From: Spirochaetales bacterium | GTDB taxonomy: Bacteria; Spirochaetota; Spirochaetia; DSM-27196; SLST01 | Assembly (NCBI GenBank): GCA_007130265.1 | Contig: SLST01000325.1 | Span: 1 to 9,449, forward strand | Direction: 5' to 3' | DNA: 9,449 bases | Shown: positions 1 through 6,402 of the stretch, in pieces | How the letters are laid out: each line of letters opens with the position of its first letter | Position numbering within the stretch: position 1 is the stretch's first letter | Program-made: the position numbers and the translations under genes | Notes under the pieces: generated by a model | What the model saw: only the letters and a program-made list of their open reading frames with translations | Databases searched by the model: none | What the model was told of the DNA's origin: nothing

Positions 1-2155
1 CGCCGAGCACGTCTTCGACGCGCGACAGGAAGGCCTCGCTCAACCCGCTGCCGCCCGGGTACGAGTCGTAGACATAGAGCGCCGGCACCCCGAAGTGGGG
101 ATCGCGCACGCGCTCTGCGACGCCGATATCGCGCGGGTCGCAGAGCAGGAACACCGGCGCGACGTTGCGAACGAGCGTACCGATCCGTGAGAGCGCCGGG
201 CCAATCTCGGCCGGATCGAGCGCACCGAGCGCGGAACCTGACCGACTCTCCGGGTCAAACAGCATCACAATGCTCCTCGTATGCATCTCCTCCTCGGGCA
301 GGGATATCTCGCCGTAGCCGACGTTCTCGTGCGTCGCAAATCGAAGCTTCTTGAACTTGGTGACCTGGCTGCGGACGAGAATATCGCCTACCACGATCCG
401 GCAACCGGCGGCCGCGTGGTGCTCGTCTTCCTCGAGCACCTTGATGTCGCGTTTCACGAGCGCATCGGTGAAGTAGTTCACATCGCTCGTCTCCACGTAG
501 CAGCGTCGGTTCTCGAGATCGAGCTGCGTTACGACGTACTGGTTACCGCGGTGGATGTAGATGGCGTTGTCGAAAATCAGCTCTTTGGCCGACGGGCGGT
601 CCATTTCGCCGATCACCTCGTGGCGCCCCTTGGTGGTATCTACGATGATGACGTTGTCGCTCGTCGCGCTGCGAAGCGATACGTGCTCCGCCGGGTACGA
701 GCGGTCGGCCCAGTAGTACGCATCGCCGGTTCGGCGCACGACGCCACTCTCCTCGAGATAGTCGAGGATTGCTTCGCTGCCCTCCGGAAAGCCGCCGCGA
801 TCGCGGAACGGCAGCTCAAAGACGGCGCACTTCAGATGGTCGGTGAGTACGTACATATTGTCCGGATCGACGAATCCGTTTTCCGGCGACCGGCCAAGGA
901 AGTACTCGGGGTGTTTGACGATGTACTGATCGATCGGGGCGGCCGACGCCACGATCACCGCGAGGCTCACGGTGCTCCGCCGCCCCGCACGTCCGGCCTG
1001 CTGCCAGGCCGAAGCGACCGATCCCGGGTACCCGCCGAGGACCGCCGCATCGAGTCCTCCTATATCTATTCCGAGTTCGAGCGCGTTCGTCGAGACGACC
1101 CCATGGACCGACCCGTCGCGCAGCCCACGCTCGATCGCTCGGCGCTCGTTCGGCAGATACCCGCCACGATACGCTTCCACCCGGATCCGCGAGTTCTCGT
1201 TGTACGCGTTTGCGAGGCTCTTGTTGATGTAACTCGCGATGAGCTCGGTTCGCGTGCGCGAACGGCTGAACACGATCGTCTTCACGCCGGCCCGCAGGAA
1301 GCGGAGCGCGATCCGCTGACTTTCGTTGACCACGCCACGGCGGATTCCCTGTACCCGGTCGACAAGCGGCGGGTTGTAGAGAATCAGGTGCTTTTCCCCT
1401 GAGGGGGCGCCGTTGCGATCGATGAGAACCATCTCCTTCTCGACGATCCGGGCGGCCAGATCACCAGGGTTCCCGATCGTTGCCGAACAGCAGATGAACA
1501 CGGGATCGGACCCATAGAACGACGCGATACGCTTCAGCCGCCTGATCAGATTCGTCATGTGCGATCCGAAGATGCCCCGATAGGTGTGGAGCTCGTCGAT
1601 CACGACGTATTTGAGATTCCGAAGAAACTTGATCCACTTCGGATGGTTGGGCAATACCCCGGCGTGAAGCATGTCCGGGTTTGAGATGACGATCTGCCCC
1701 TTGTCGCGGGCGGACACGCGGAGCGAAACCGGGGTGTCTCCGTCATAGGTCACAATCTTCACACCAAGCTCGCCTGCGATGACCGACTCGTTGAGCTCAG
1801 ACTGCTGGTCCTGGCTGAGGGCCTTCGTCGGGAAGAGGTAGAGCGCCCGACTCTCCGGCGTCTCGAGTATCGACTGCAGGACCGCAAGGTTGTAGCAGAG
1901 CGTCTTGCCGGAGGCGGTGGGTGTGACGACCACGAAGTCCTTTCCCGCACGCGCAGCGCGATACGACTCGGCCTGGTGCGTGTAGAGTGAGTCGATGCCA
2001 CGTCCGCGAAGCGCCGAATCGAGCCGTGGGTCAATGTCGGCCGGGAGCCCCTCGTGCAAGCCCTCCCGCGCCGGCATGCGCTCCCATCTGGTGACACCCG
2101 CCATGAAGGCCACGTCGTCTTCGAGACTCTTGATGACTTCGGACACTCGATCCAT
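1..2155 (-). CDS. mrfA: MrfA/YprA-family DEAD/DEAH-box DNA repair helicase, 3' end missing
   Basis: Superfamily 2 helicase, partial: 718 codons are visible and the frame runs off the left edge. Counting from the ATG at 2155, the motifs are Walker A TPTASGKT (residues 78-85), the motif Ia region FPTKALSQDQ (108-117), the motif II box DELH (187-190), SAT (224-226), STNALELGIDIG (355-366) and motif VI QQAGRAGRR (385-393). The C-terminal part carries YDSYPGGSGLSE (696-707), typical of the DUF1998/MrfA zinc-binding region. The four-cysteine cluster that should follow lies outside the window; B. subtilis MrfA is about 749 residues as I recall it. The match to that protein is close throughout. Family knowledge: MrfA acts with the exonuclease MrfB in repair of mitomycin-type DNA damage. 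No mrfB is visible here. Start choice: in-frame ATGs also occur at 2167 and 2197. I prefer 2155 because a TATGAT box ends 7 bases before it and no start has a good Shine-Dalgarno site. The gene is divergent from glgC. Confidence 0.93.
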   Translation of the reverse strand, partial: MDRVSEVIKSLEDDVAFMAGVTRWERMPAREGLHEGLPADIDPRLDSALRGRGIDSLYTHQAESYRAARAGKDFVVVTPTASGKTLCYNLAVLQSILETPESRALYLFPTKALSQDQQSELNESVIAGELGVKIVTYDGDTPVSLRVSARDKGQIVISNPDMLHAGVLPNHPKWIKFLRNLKYVVIDELHTYRGIFGSHMTNLIRRLKRIASFYGSDPVFICCSATIGNPGDLAARIVEKEMVLIDRNGAPSGEKHLILYNPPLVDRVQGIRRGVVNESQRIALRFLRAGVKTIVFSRSRTRTELIASYINKSLANAYNENSRIRVEAYRGGYLPNERRAIERGLRDGSVHGVVSTNALELGIDIGGLDAAVLGGYPGSVASAWQQAGRAGRRSTVSLAVIVASAAPIDQYIVKHPEYFLGRSPENGFVDPDNMYVLTDHLKCAVFELPFRDRGGFPEGSEAILDYLEESGVVRRTGDAYYWADRSYPAEHVSLRSATSDNVIIVDTTKGRHEVIGEMDRPSAKELIFDNAIYIHRGNQYVVTQLDLENRRCYVETSDVNYFTDALVKRDIKVLEEDEHHAAAGCRIVVGDILVRSQVTKFKKLRFATHENVGYGEISLPEEEMHTRSIVMLFDPESRSGSALGALDPAEIGPALSRIGTLVRNVAPVFLLCDPRDIGVAERVRDPHFGVPALYVYDSYPGGSGLSEAFLSRVEDVLG

Positions 2156-2162
2156 TGACTGC

Positions 2163-2190
2163 ATCATAGTACGATTCGCTTTTTGCGCAA
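2163..2190 (-). promoter_or_regulatory. putative promoter of the mrfA-like helicase gene
   Basis: On the minus strand a TATGAT -10 box (2168-2163, five of six consensus bases) lies 16 bases downstream of a weak TTGCGC -35 box (2190-2185). The -10 box ends 7 bases before the ATG at 2155, so the transcript would start at or beside the start codon. The -35 is poor, so the call rests mainly on the -10 box and on similar spacing at the other first genes in the window. Confidence 0.4.
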
Positions 2191-2207
2191 TCCTCATCTT
2201 TCGATTA

Positions 2208-2236
2208 TTGACCGCCGTCACGGCGCGACGTAGACT
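2208..2236 (+). promoter_or_regulatory. putative glgC promoter giving a leaderless mRNA
   Basis: TTGACC (-35, 2208-2213), a 17-base spacer and TAGACT (-10, 2231-2236) match sigma70-type promoters at five and four of six positions. Six bases separate the -10 box from the ATG at 2243, which places the expected transcription start on the A of the ATG. No Shine-Dalgarno-like sequence lies upstream of the ATG. The spacer holds a perfect inverted repeat, CGCCG-TCA-CGGCG (2213-2225), which could be an operator or chance. Confidence 0.5.
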
Positions 2237-2242
2237 ACAGCG

Positions 2243-3529
2243 ATGCCGAAAACCAACGTCTTGACGATCGTCCTCGGCGGCGGCAAGGGAACCCGACTCT
2301 ACCCGCTCACCAAAGACCGAGCGAAGCCGGCCGTGCCGTTCGGTGGAAAGTATCGGCTCGTCGACATCCCCCTGTCAAACAGCATCAACGCCGGGTTCAA
2401 GAAGATCTATGTGCTCACGCAGTTCAATACCGCATCGCTGCACCTGCACATCGGCAGCACCTACCTCTTTGACGCCTTCACCAGAGGGTTCGTGGAGATT
2501 CTCGCGGCCGAACAGACCTTCGACCATCAGGGGTGGTATGAGGGCACAGGAGACGCCGTTCGCAAGAACTTCGTCCACTTCCGAACGCAGAGGCCCGAGC
2601 ACTACCTCATCCTCTCCGGCGACCAGCTCTACCGCATGGATCTCGAGGACTTCTTCCGCCAGCACATCGAGCACGACAACGATGTCACGATCGCGGCTAC
2701 GACCGTAGACCGACACCAGGCCGAAAGCCTCGGGATACTGAACGTCGACCCGAGCACCAGGATCACCGAGTTCATAGAGAAACCGCCGGCCGATGTCGAC
2801 ATCTCTCACCTGAAGATCCCCCCCGAGCTGCACCCGGACAGGGCGCTCCTTGCCGAGGGCCGTGAGTACCTCGCCTCCATGGGCATCTACTTCTTCAAGG
2901 CCTCCGCGCTCGAACGCGCGCTCGACAACGACCTCGCCGACTTCGGCAAAGAGATCATCCCGATGATGATCGAGAGCGAGAAGGCCGGAGGCTATTTCTA
3001 CTCGGGGTTCTGGGAGGATATCGGAACGATCCGGAACTTCTACGATACCAACCTGAACCTCGCAAGCATCAACCCGGCGTTCAACTTCTACGTCGAGCAC
3101 TCGCCCATCTACACCCGTCGTCGCGACCTTCCGGCGAGCAAGTTCAACTCGTGCGTCTTGTCCAACTCGATCGCCGCCGACGGAAGCATCATCACGAACG
3201 CCACCATCCGGCATTCGGTCGTCGGAATCCGAACGATTATTGAGTCCGGGGCCGATCTGGACGGCGTGATCTGCATGGGCGCCGACTACTACGAGACGCA
3301 TGAACAGCGCGTGCTCAACCGCGACCACGGCATTCCGGACCTCGGAATCGGGTCCGACACCCGAATCGCCCGGGCGATCATCGACAAGGACACCCGTATC
3401 GGCGCCGGGTGCCGGATCGGCGTGGACGGTCGGGTTCTCGATGACGGCGACTACGGAGACTACCACGTGCGCGACGGAATCATCGTTGTCCCGAAGAACG
3501 GCGTGATCCCGGCTGGAACGGTGATCTAG
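2243..3529 (+). CDS. glgC: Glucose-1-phosphate adenylyltransferase (ADP-glucose pyrophosphorylase)
   Basis: Makes ADP-glucose from glucose-1-phosphate and ATP, the committed cytoplasmic step of glycogen synthesis. The 428-residue protein is full length. The N-terminal nucleotidyltransferase domain has GGGKGTRLYPLT (12-23), AKPAVPFGGKYRL (27-39), GTGDAVR (101-107, where GTADAVR is usual) and LSGDQLYRMD (124-133, with D127 matching the catalytic Asp). FWEDIGTI follows, and then a C-terminal left-handed beta-helix domain. Its wording (IYTRRRDLP, MGADYYE, RAIIDKDTRIG, GIIVVPKNGVI) resembles cyanobacterial and plant enzymes more than enterobacterial ones. Lysines 382 and 418 fall where Anabaena has its 3-phosphoglycerate-binding Lys382 and Lys419. 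Activation by 3-phosphoglycerate is therefore plausible but inferred. No other glycogen gene is nearby, and the gene appears monocistronic. It starts without a Shine-Dalgarno site and ends 18 bases from the convergent Nudix gene. Confidence 0.97.
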   Translation: MPKTNVLTIVLGGGKGTRLYPLTKDRAKPAVPFGGKYRLVDIPLSNSINAGFKKIYVLTQFNTASLHLHIGSTYLFDAFTRGFVEILAAEQTFDHQGWYEGTGDAVRKNFVHFRTQRPEHYLILSGDQLYRMDLEDFFRQHIEHDNDVTIAATTVDRHQAESLGILNVDPSTRITEFIEKPPADVDISHLKIPPELHPDRALLAEGREYLASMGIYFFKASALERALDNDLADFGKEIIPMMIESEKAGGYFYSGFWEDIGTIRNFYDTNLNLASINPAFNFYVEHSPIYTRRRDLPASKFNSCVLSNSIAADGSIITNATIRHSVVGIRTIIESGADLDGVICMGADYYETHEQRVLNRDHGIPDLGIGSDTRIARAIIDKDTRIGAGCRIGVDGRVLDDGDYGDYHVRDGIIVVPKNGVIPAGTVI

Positions 3530-3547
3530 TCGGACACGAGACGGGGG

Positions 3548-3946
3548 CTATGCGAGGAGCGATCGCAGCAGCGAACCGTCCGACGGCGCGAGTCGCAGGT
3601 TGAGCGCCTCGTCAATCGTGTAATACCCGTACTCCTCGTGCTCGTGCAGCGCGACCTCGCTGTTCGCGACAACAACCTCGTACCCGATCAGACGATAGCG
3701 TTCGCCGCGATGCACGAACTGCGCTTCGCCGACCGGCGTCCCGACGTCGGCCTCGATCCCGAGCTCCTCCTGCAACTCGCGCTTCAGCGCCTGCGCAGGA
3801 TGCTCGCCCGGATCGGCCTTCCCTCCGGGCAGCTCCCAGCATTCGCTGAGATCCCCGCCGGCGGCACGACGCACGAGCAGCAGGCGGTCGCCGCGACGAA
3901 TGAGCGCGGCCGTTGAGATGCGCGTCGGCTCAGAGAAACAGCACAC
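3548..3946 (-). CDS. MutT-like Nudix hydrolase
   Basis: Small Nudix hydrolase of 132 residues from the GTG at 3946. The Nudix box is complete: G42, five residues, E48, seven residues, then R56-E57-L58-Q59-E60-E61-L62-G63-I64, matching GX5EX7REUXEEXGU. The preceding segment CWELPGGK fits the MutT/NUDT family, which hydrolyses nucleoside diphosphates linked to another group. 8-oxo-dGTP cleanup is a possible role, but the substrate cannot be read from sequence. The size matches E. coli MutT (129). It is the last gene of the five-gene operon. Start is uncertain: the frame has no ATG in this area. GTG 3946 and TTG 3976 both lie inside the upstream gene, which stops at 3930, and neither has a Shine-Dalgarno site. 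I chose GTG because it leaves a short lead-in to the first beta strand (ISTAALI). Reinitiation after the upstream stop is likely. Confidence 0.9.
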   Translation of the reverse strand: MCCFSEPTRISTAALIRRGDRLLLVRRAAGGDLSECWELPGGKADPGEHPAQALKRELQEELGIEADVGTPVGEAQFVHRGERYRLIGYEVVVANSEVALHEHEEYGYYTIDEALNLRLAPSDGSLLRSLLA

Positions 3947-4343
3947 GATGGAAGAAGAAGTGCAGGACCGCGACAAGCAGTCCGAGGTACGCCAGGTTCT
4001 CCGCGTTGTTCAGGAAGATCGCCTCGAGTCGGTCGACGAAACCCGACTCCACGGTACGTTTTTCGCAGTAGTACGCGAGCATCAGCGTGCCGCCAAGAAC
4101 CATACCGGCGATCGCGGGAACGATGTCGCCTATGATGATGACATCGTCGGGATGCACGCTGAGGAACTGGAAGAAGCCGACCAGCATCGTCACCGTCCCC
4201 AGCCCGAACCGGAACCCCGCGCTCCTGAAGACGTCGGCGCTGAAGAACGCGCCGACCCGCAGCTTCTCGTGCAGCTGGTCGAATCCGAGACTGACACTCG
4301 CGAGAACCAGAGTGACGATCGACAGCAGATAGACTTGATACAT
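3930..4343 (-). CDS. Conserved-looking four-span integral membrane protein, function unknown
   Basis: I do not recognise a named family. The 137-residue product is strongly hydrophobic, with four likely membrane segments at about residues 3-20, 43-61, 68-91 and 113-136. Short polar loops separate them: FDQLHEKLR after the first, HPDD between the second and third, and a longer charged loop CEKRTVESGFVDRLEAI before the last. No catalytic motif is visible. The start is well supported: AAGGAG (4358-4353 on the minus strand) sits 9 bases before the ATG. It is the fourth gene of the operon, 45 bases after the preceding gene, and its end overlaps the Nudix start. The opposite strand also has a long open frame, but that is a charged mirror of the hydrophobic codons and lacks such a start. 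The role could be structural or transport-related; nothing decides between these. Confidence 0.8.
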   Translation of the reverse strand: MYQVYLLSIVTLVLASVSLGFDQLHEKLRVGAFFSADVFRSAGFRFGLGTVTMLVGFFQFLSVHPDDVIIIGDIVPAIAGMVLGGTLMLAYYCEKRTVESGFVDRLEAIFLNNAENLAYLGLLVAVLHFFFHRVLFL

Positions 4344-4352
4344 TCGGGGCCT

Positions 4353-4358
4353 CTCCTT
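4353..4358 (-). promoter_or_regulatory. strong ribosome binding site of the four-span membrane protein gene
   Basis: AAGGAG reads 5' to 3' on the minus strand from 4358 to 4353 and is followed by 9 bases and then the ATG at 4343. It fixes that start codon. Confidence 0.75.
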
Positions 4359-4388
4359 GTATGAGGATATCGTGGGGGCTTCAGGCGG

Positions 4389-4916
4389 TCAATGGAGCGG
4401 CAGTTGGTACGTCTGAGTCCGACCGCGAAGGGTTACCTCGACAGGCACCTCGTCCCGTTGGAGAAAACGTTCGGCGTGTTCAGCCGCGAGCACGTGGCGA
4501 ACGATCGTCGGGTACTCGGTATCGGTAGGCAAAGTGTCGGTGAGGACGCTGCCGTCTGGAAAGGCGACCTGCACGAGCGTCTCGGCGCCGTCGAGCAGCG
4601 GCGCGTCTGCGGGTCGGCCGACCGTCAAAGTGAGGTAGATCTCGGCATCAAACGCAAAGGCACTGCCGCCAAGGGTAAACCCGTCCATCTGCGTCAACGC
4701 CGGTTCGGGGCGTACAAAGAGCAGATAGAGCACGAACATCACCAGAACCAGGACGATGTCGAGCAGGATGATCAGAAGAGAGCGGTTGCGCGCGAAAAGC
4801 CCGCCGCGCTCGGGCTCGTGATCCTGCTTAAGCGCAAGCCGCTCCTCACGATCGTAGTGCCGCACGAATCGGTCGGGTTCTCGTGTCTCGTCACCGCCGC
4901 GCCGCGCCGCCGACAT
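4389..4916 (-). CDS. Single-span membrane protein with an extracytoplasmic domain, function unknown
   Basis: A 175-residue protein of no family I recognise. Residues 1-45 are highly charged (RHYDREERLALKQDHEPERGG) and probably cytoplasmic. Residues 46-68 form one clear membrane helix (LLIILLDIVLVLVMFVLYLLF). The remaining 105 or so residues look like a small beta-rich domain, with alternating hydrophobic strands such as AEIYLTLTVG and VEVTLRG and no cysteines, and should lie outside the membrane given the positive N-terminal side. There is no signal-peptidase site, so it is probably anchored. The start is firm: GGGAGG (4929-4924) lies 7 bases before the ATG. The first 26 bases overlap the end of nnr, so translation of the two is probably coupled. 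Its position between nnr and another membrane protein gives no clear function. Confidence 0.82.
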   Translation of the reverse strand: MSAARRGGDETREPDRFVRHYDREERLALKQDHEPERGGLFARNRSLLIILLDIVLVLVMFVLYLLFVRPEPALTQMDGFTLGGSAFAFDAEIYLTLTVGRPADAPLLDGAETLVQVAFPDGSVLTDTLPTDTEYPTIVRHVLAAEHAERFLQRDEVPVEVTLRGRTQTYQLPLH

Positions 4917-6402
4917 CGACGATCCTCCCTATCTCAGCCGGCAACTGTTCCGCAAGGAAGAGTCCGACACGAGCGCGAAGCGATCGCCCGGCTTGCTGGT
5001 GCGCCAACGCGGCCGCACGGGCGGCGGTCCATCCGTCCATGCCTCCGGCGAGAAGCCCGCCGATGGCCCCGGCGAGGACGTCTCCGCTACCACCGGTACC
5101 CATTGCAGCGTTCATACCGTCGATCACCGCGAACCGGCCGTCCGGATGAGCGACGACGGTGGTGCTCGCCTTCCCGACGACTACCGCTCCGGTACGCGCG
5201 GCGAGCCTCGCGCTCGCGTCAAAAAACTCTTCGGTGACCGAGCTCGTATCGACCCCGAGCAGGCGCGCGAGCTCTCCCGGATGAGGAGTGAGGACCCAAC
5301 TCTCGTCGAGTGCGATTCGCGACCCATCTGCGACAACGCCCGCGAGCAGGTTCAGACCGTCGGCGTCGATGACCCCTCGCCGCGCTCCGCGCACGATCAT
5401 CTCGAGCTGTGATGTGCGCGAGCCGCCGGTACCCCACCCCGGGCCCACAACGACCGCATCGGCCCCCTCGAGGGCGGCCTCGAGGTTGTCGAACGGCCGC
5501 ACCATTACCGATCGCACGAGCGACGCAACGATCGCGTGCACGGACGCGTCGGCATAGATCGTCACGAGTCCGGCACGGCAGCGGGCTGCGGCGTCGGCAG
5601 CGAGGACGGGGGCTCCGGTCGTCCCGATCGCGCCCCCGACGACCGCGACGACCCCGCGTCTGGTCTTGTAGTCACCGGCGCCGAGCGGCTCGATCAGGCG
5701 GTCGAGATCCGAAGACTCGATCAGCTCGCCCGGCAGATCAGGGCTCTCGATGAGCGCGGTGGGGAACGAGAGCGGGACCGTGACAATCTCCCCGCACAGA
5801 GAGCGACCCGAAGGCGCAAAGAGGCAGGTCTTGGGAAGCCCGATTGTCAGTGACCACCGCGCCTGCACGACCGGCATGCCGATGCGCCAGTGCTCACCGA
5901 GACCGCTCGGCGCGTCGACCGCGGCAACACACGCGTCTGAAGCGTTGATCGCCGCGCATATCGCGTCGAGCGGCGAGCGCAACTCGCCGTGAATGCCCGT
6001 TCCCGCAAGACCGTCAACGATCACCTCACTCGAAGCGATCGTCTTCCGGCACTGATCTTCCGCGCTCGGCCACTCACACACCGGCACCCCAAGGTTTCGC
6101 AGGATCCCGGCATGGAGCCGTGCCTGCTCTCCCAGAGAGTCCTCCTCTGCGGCAAGCACTACCAGCGCCTGAAAGCCGTCCAGCGCCGCGTAGCGGGCCA
6201 TCACGAGCGCGTCACCGCCGTTGTTGCCGCGTCCCGCGGCGAAGCAGATAGATGCCGAGCGACGGATGGAGTCGATCCGCGCTCGCAGCACATCCCATGC
6301 CCGCAAACCGGCGCTCTCCATCAACACGAGCTCAGGAATGCCGTACTCGTCCTGGGAGCGGCGGTCGATCTCCCGCATCGCGGCAGAACTCACGAGCTTC
6401 AC
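4891..6402 (-). CDS. nnr: Bifunctional NAD(P)H-hydrate repair enzyme (epimerase + ADP-dependent dehydratase)
   Basis: Repairs hydrated NADH and NADPH (NADHX, NADPHX). The N-terminal NnrE (YjeF_N) domain epimerises the R and S forms, and the C-terminal NnrD (carbohydrate-kinase-like) domain dehydrates the S form using ADP. The protein has 503 residues from the GTG at 6402, the usual size of the fused enzyme. NnrE marks: GRGNNGGDALVMAR (57-70), VDGLAGTGIHG (129-139) and VDAPSGL (162-168). NnrD marks: KTRRGVVAVVGG (246-257), VVGPGWGTG (318-326), IDADGLNLL (345-353), LTPHPGELARLLG (371-383) and GTGGSGDVLAG (435-445), with D441 as the likely catalytic Asp. Start choice: the GTG forms a GTGA overlap with the stop codon of the upstream lipoprotein gene, and GGGGAGG lies 8 bases upstream. 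An in-frame ATG at 6441 would add 13 unlikely residues. The 3' end overlaps the next gene by 26 bases. Confidence 0.96.
   Translation of the reverse strand: MKLVSSAAMREIDRRSQDEYGIPELVLMESAGLRAWDVLRARIDSIRRSASICFAAGRGNNGGDALVMARYAALDGFQALVVLAAEEDSLGEQARLHAGILRNLGVPVCEWPSAEDQCRKTIASSEVIVDGLAGTGIHGELRSPLDAICAAINASDACVAAVDAPSGLGEHWRIGMPVVQARWSLTIGLPKTCLFAPSGRSLCGEIVTVPLSFPTALIESPDLPGELIESSDLDRLIEPLGAGDYKTRRGVVAVVGGAIGTTGAPVLAADAAARCRAGLVTIYADASVHAIVASLVRSVMVRPFDNLEAALEGADAVVVGPGWGTGGSRTSQLEMIVRGARRGVIDADGLNLLAGVVADGSRIALDESWVLTPHPGELARLLGVDTSSVTEEFFDASARLAARTGAVVVGKASTTVVAHPDGRFAVIDGMNAAMGTGGSGDVLAGAIGGLLAGGMDGWTAARAAALAHQQAGRSLRARVGLFLAEQLPAEIGRIVDVGGAARR
4924..4929 (-). promoter_or_regulatory. 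strong ribosome binding site of the single-span membrane protein gene
   Basis: GGGAGG on the minus strand (4929-4924) lies 7 bases before the ATG at 4916 and is embedded in the last codons of nnr. It supports translational coupling and fixes the start. Confidence 0.75.

Noticed and set aside
281..1402. 373-codon open frame on the plus strand
   Set aside because: It is antisense to the MrfA-like helicase, whose minus-strand frame carries all helicase motifs. Long antisense frames are common in GC-rich genes.
2375..3466. 363-codon open frame on the minus strand inside glgC
   Set aside because: It mirrors the glgC reading frame, shows no recognisable motif and has no supporting start site.
3900..4364. 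154-codon plus-strand frame opposite the four-span membrane protein
   Set aside because: Its very charged product is the expected complement of hydrophobic codons. The minus-strand gene has a strong ribosome site and operon context.
4344..4388. Possible terminator or internal promoter in the 45-base gap before the four-span membrane gene
   Set aside because: No hairpin with a T tract and no convincing -35/-10 pair; only the ribosome binding site is clear.
4392..5237. 281-codon plus-strand frame
   Set aside because: It is antisense to the single-span membrane gene and the 3' part of nnr, both of which are supported by motifs or ribosome sites.
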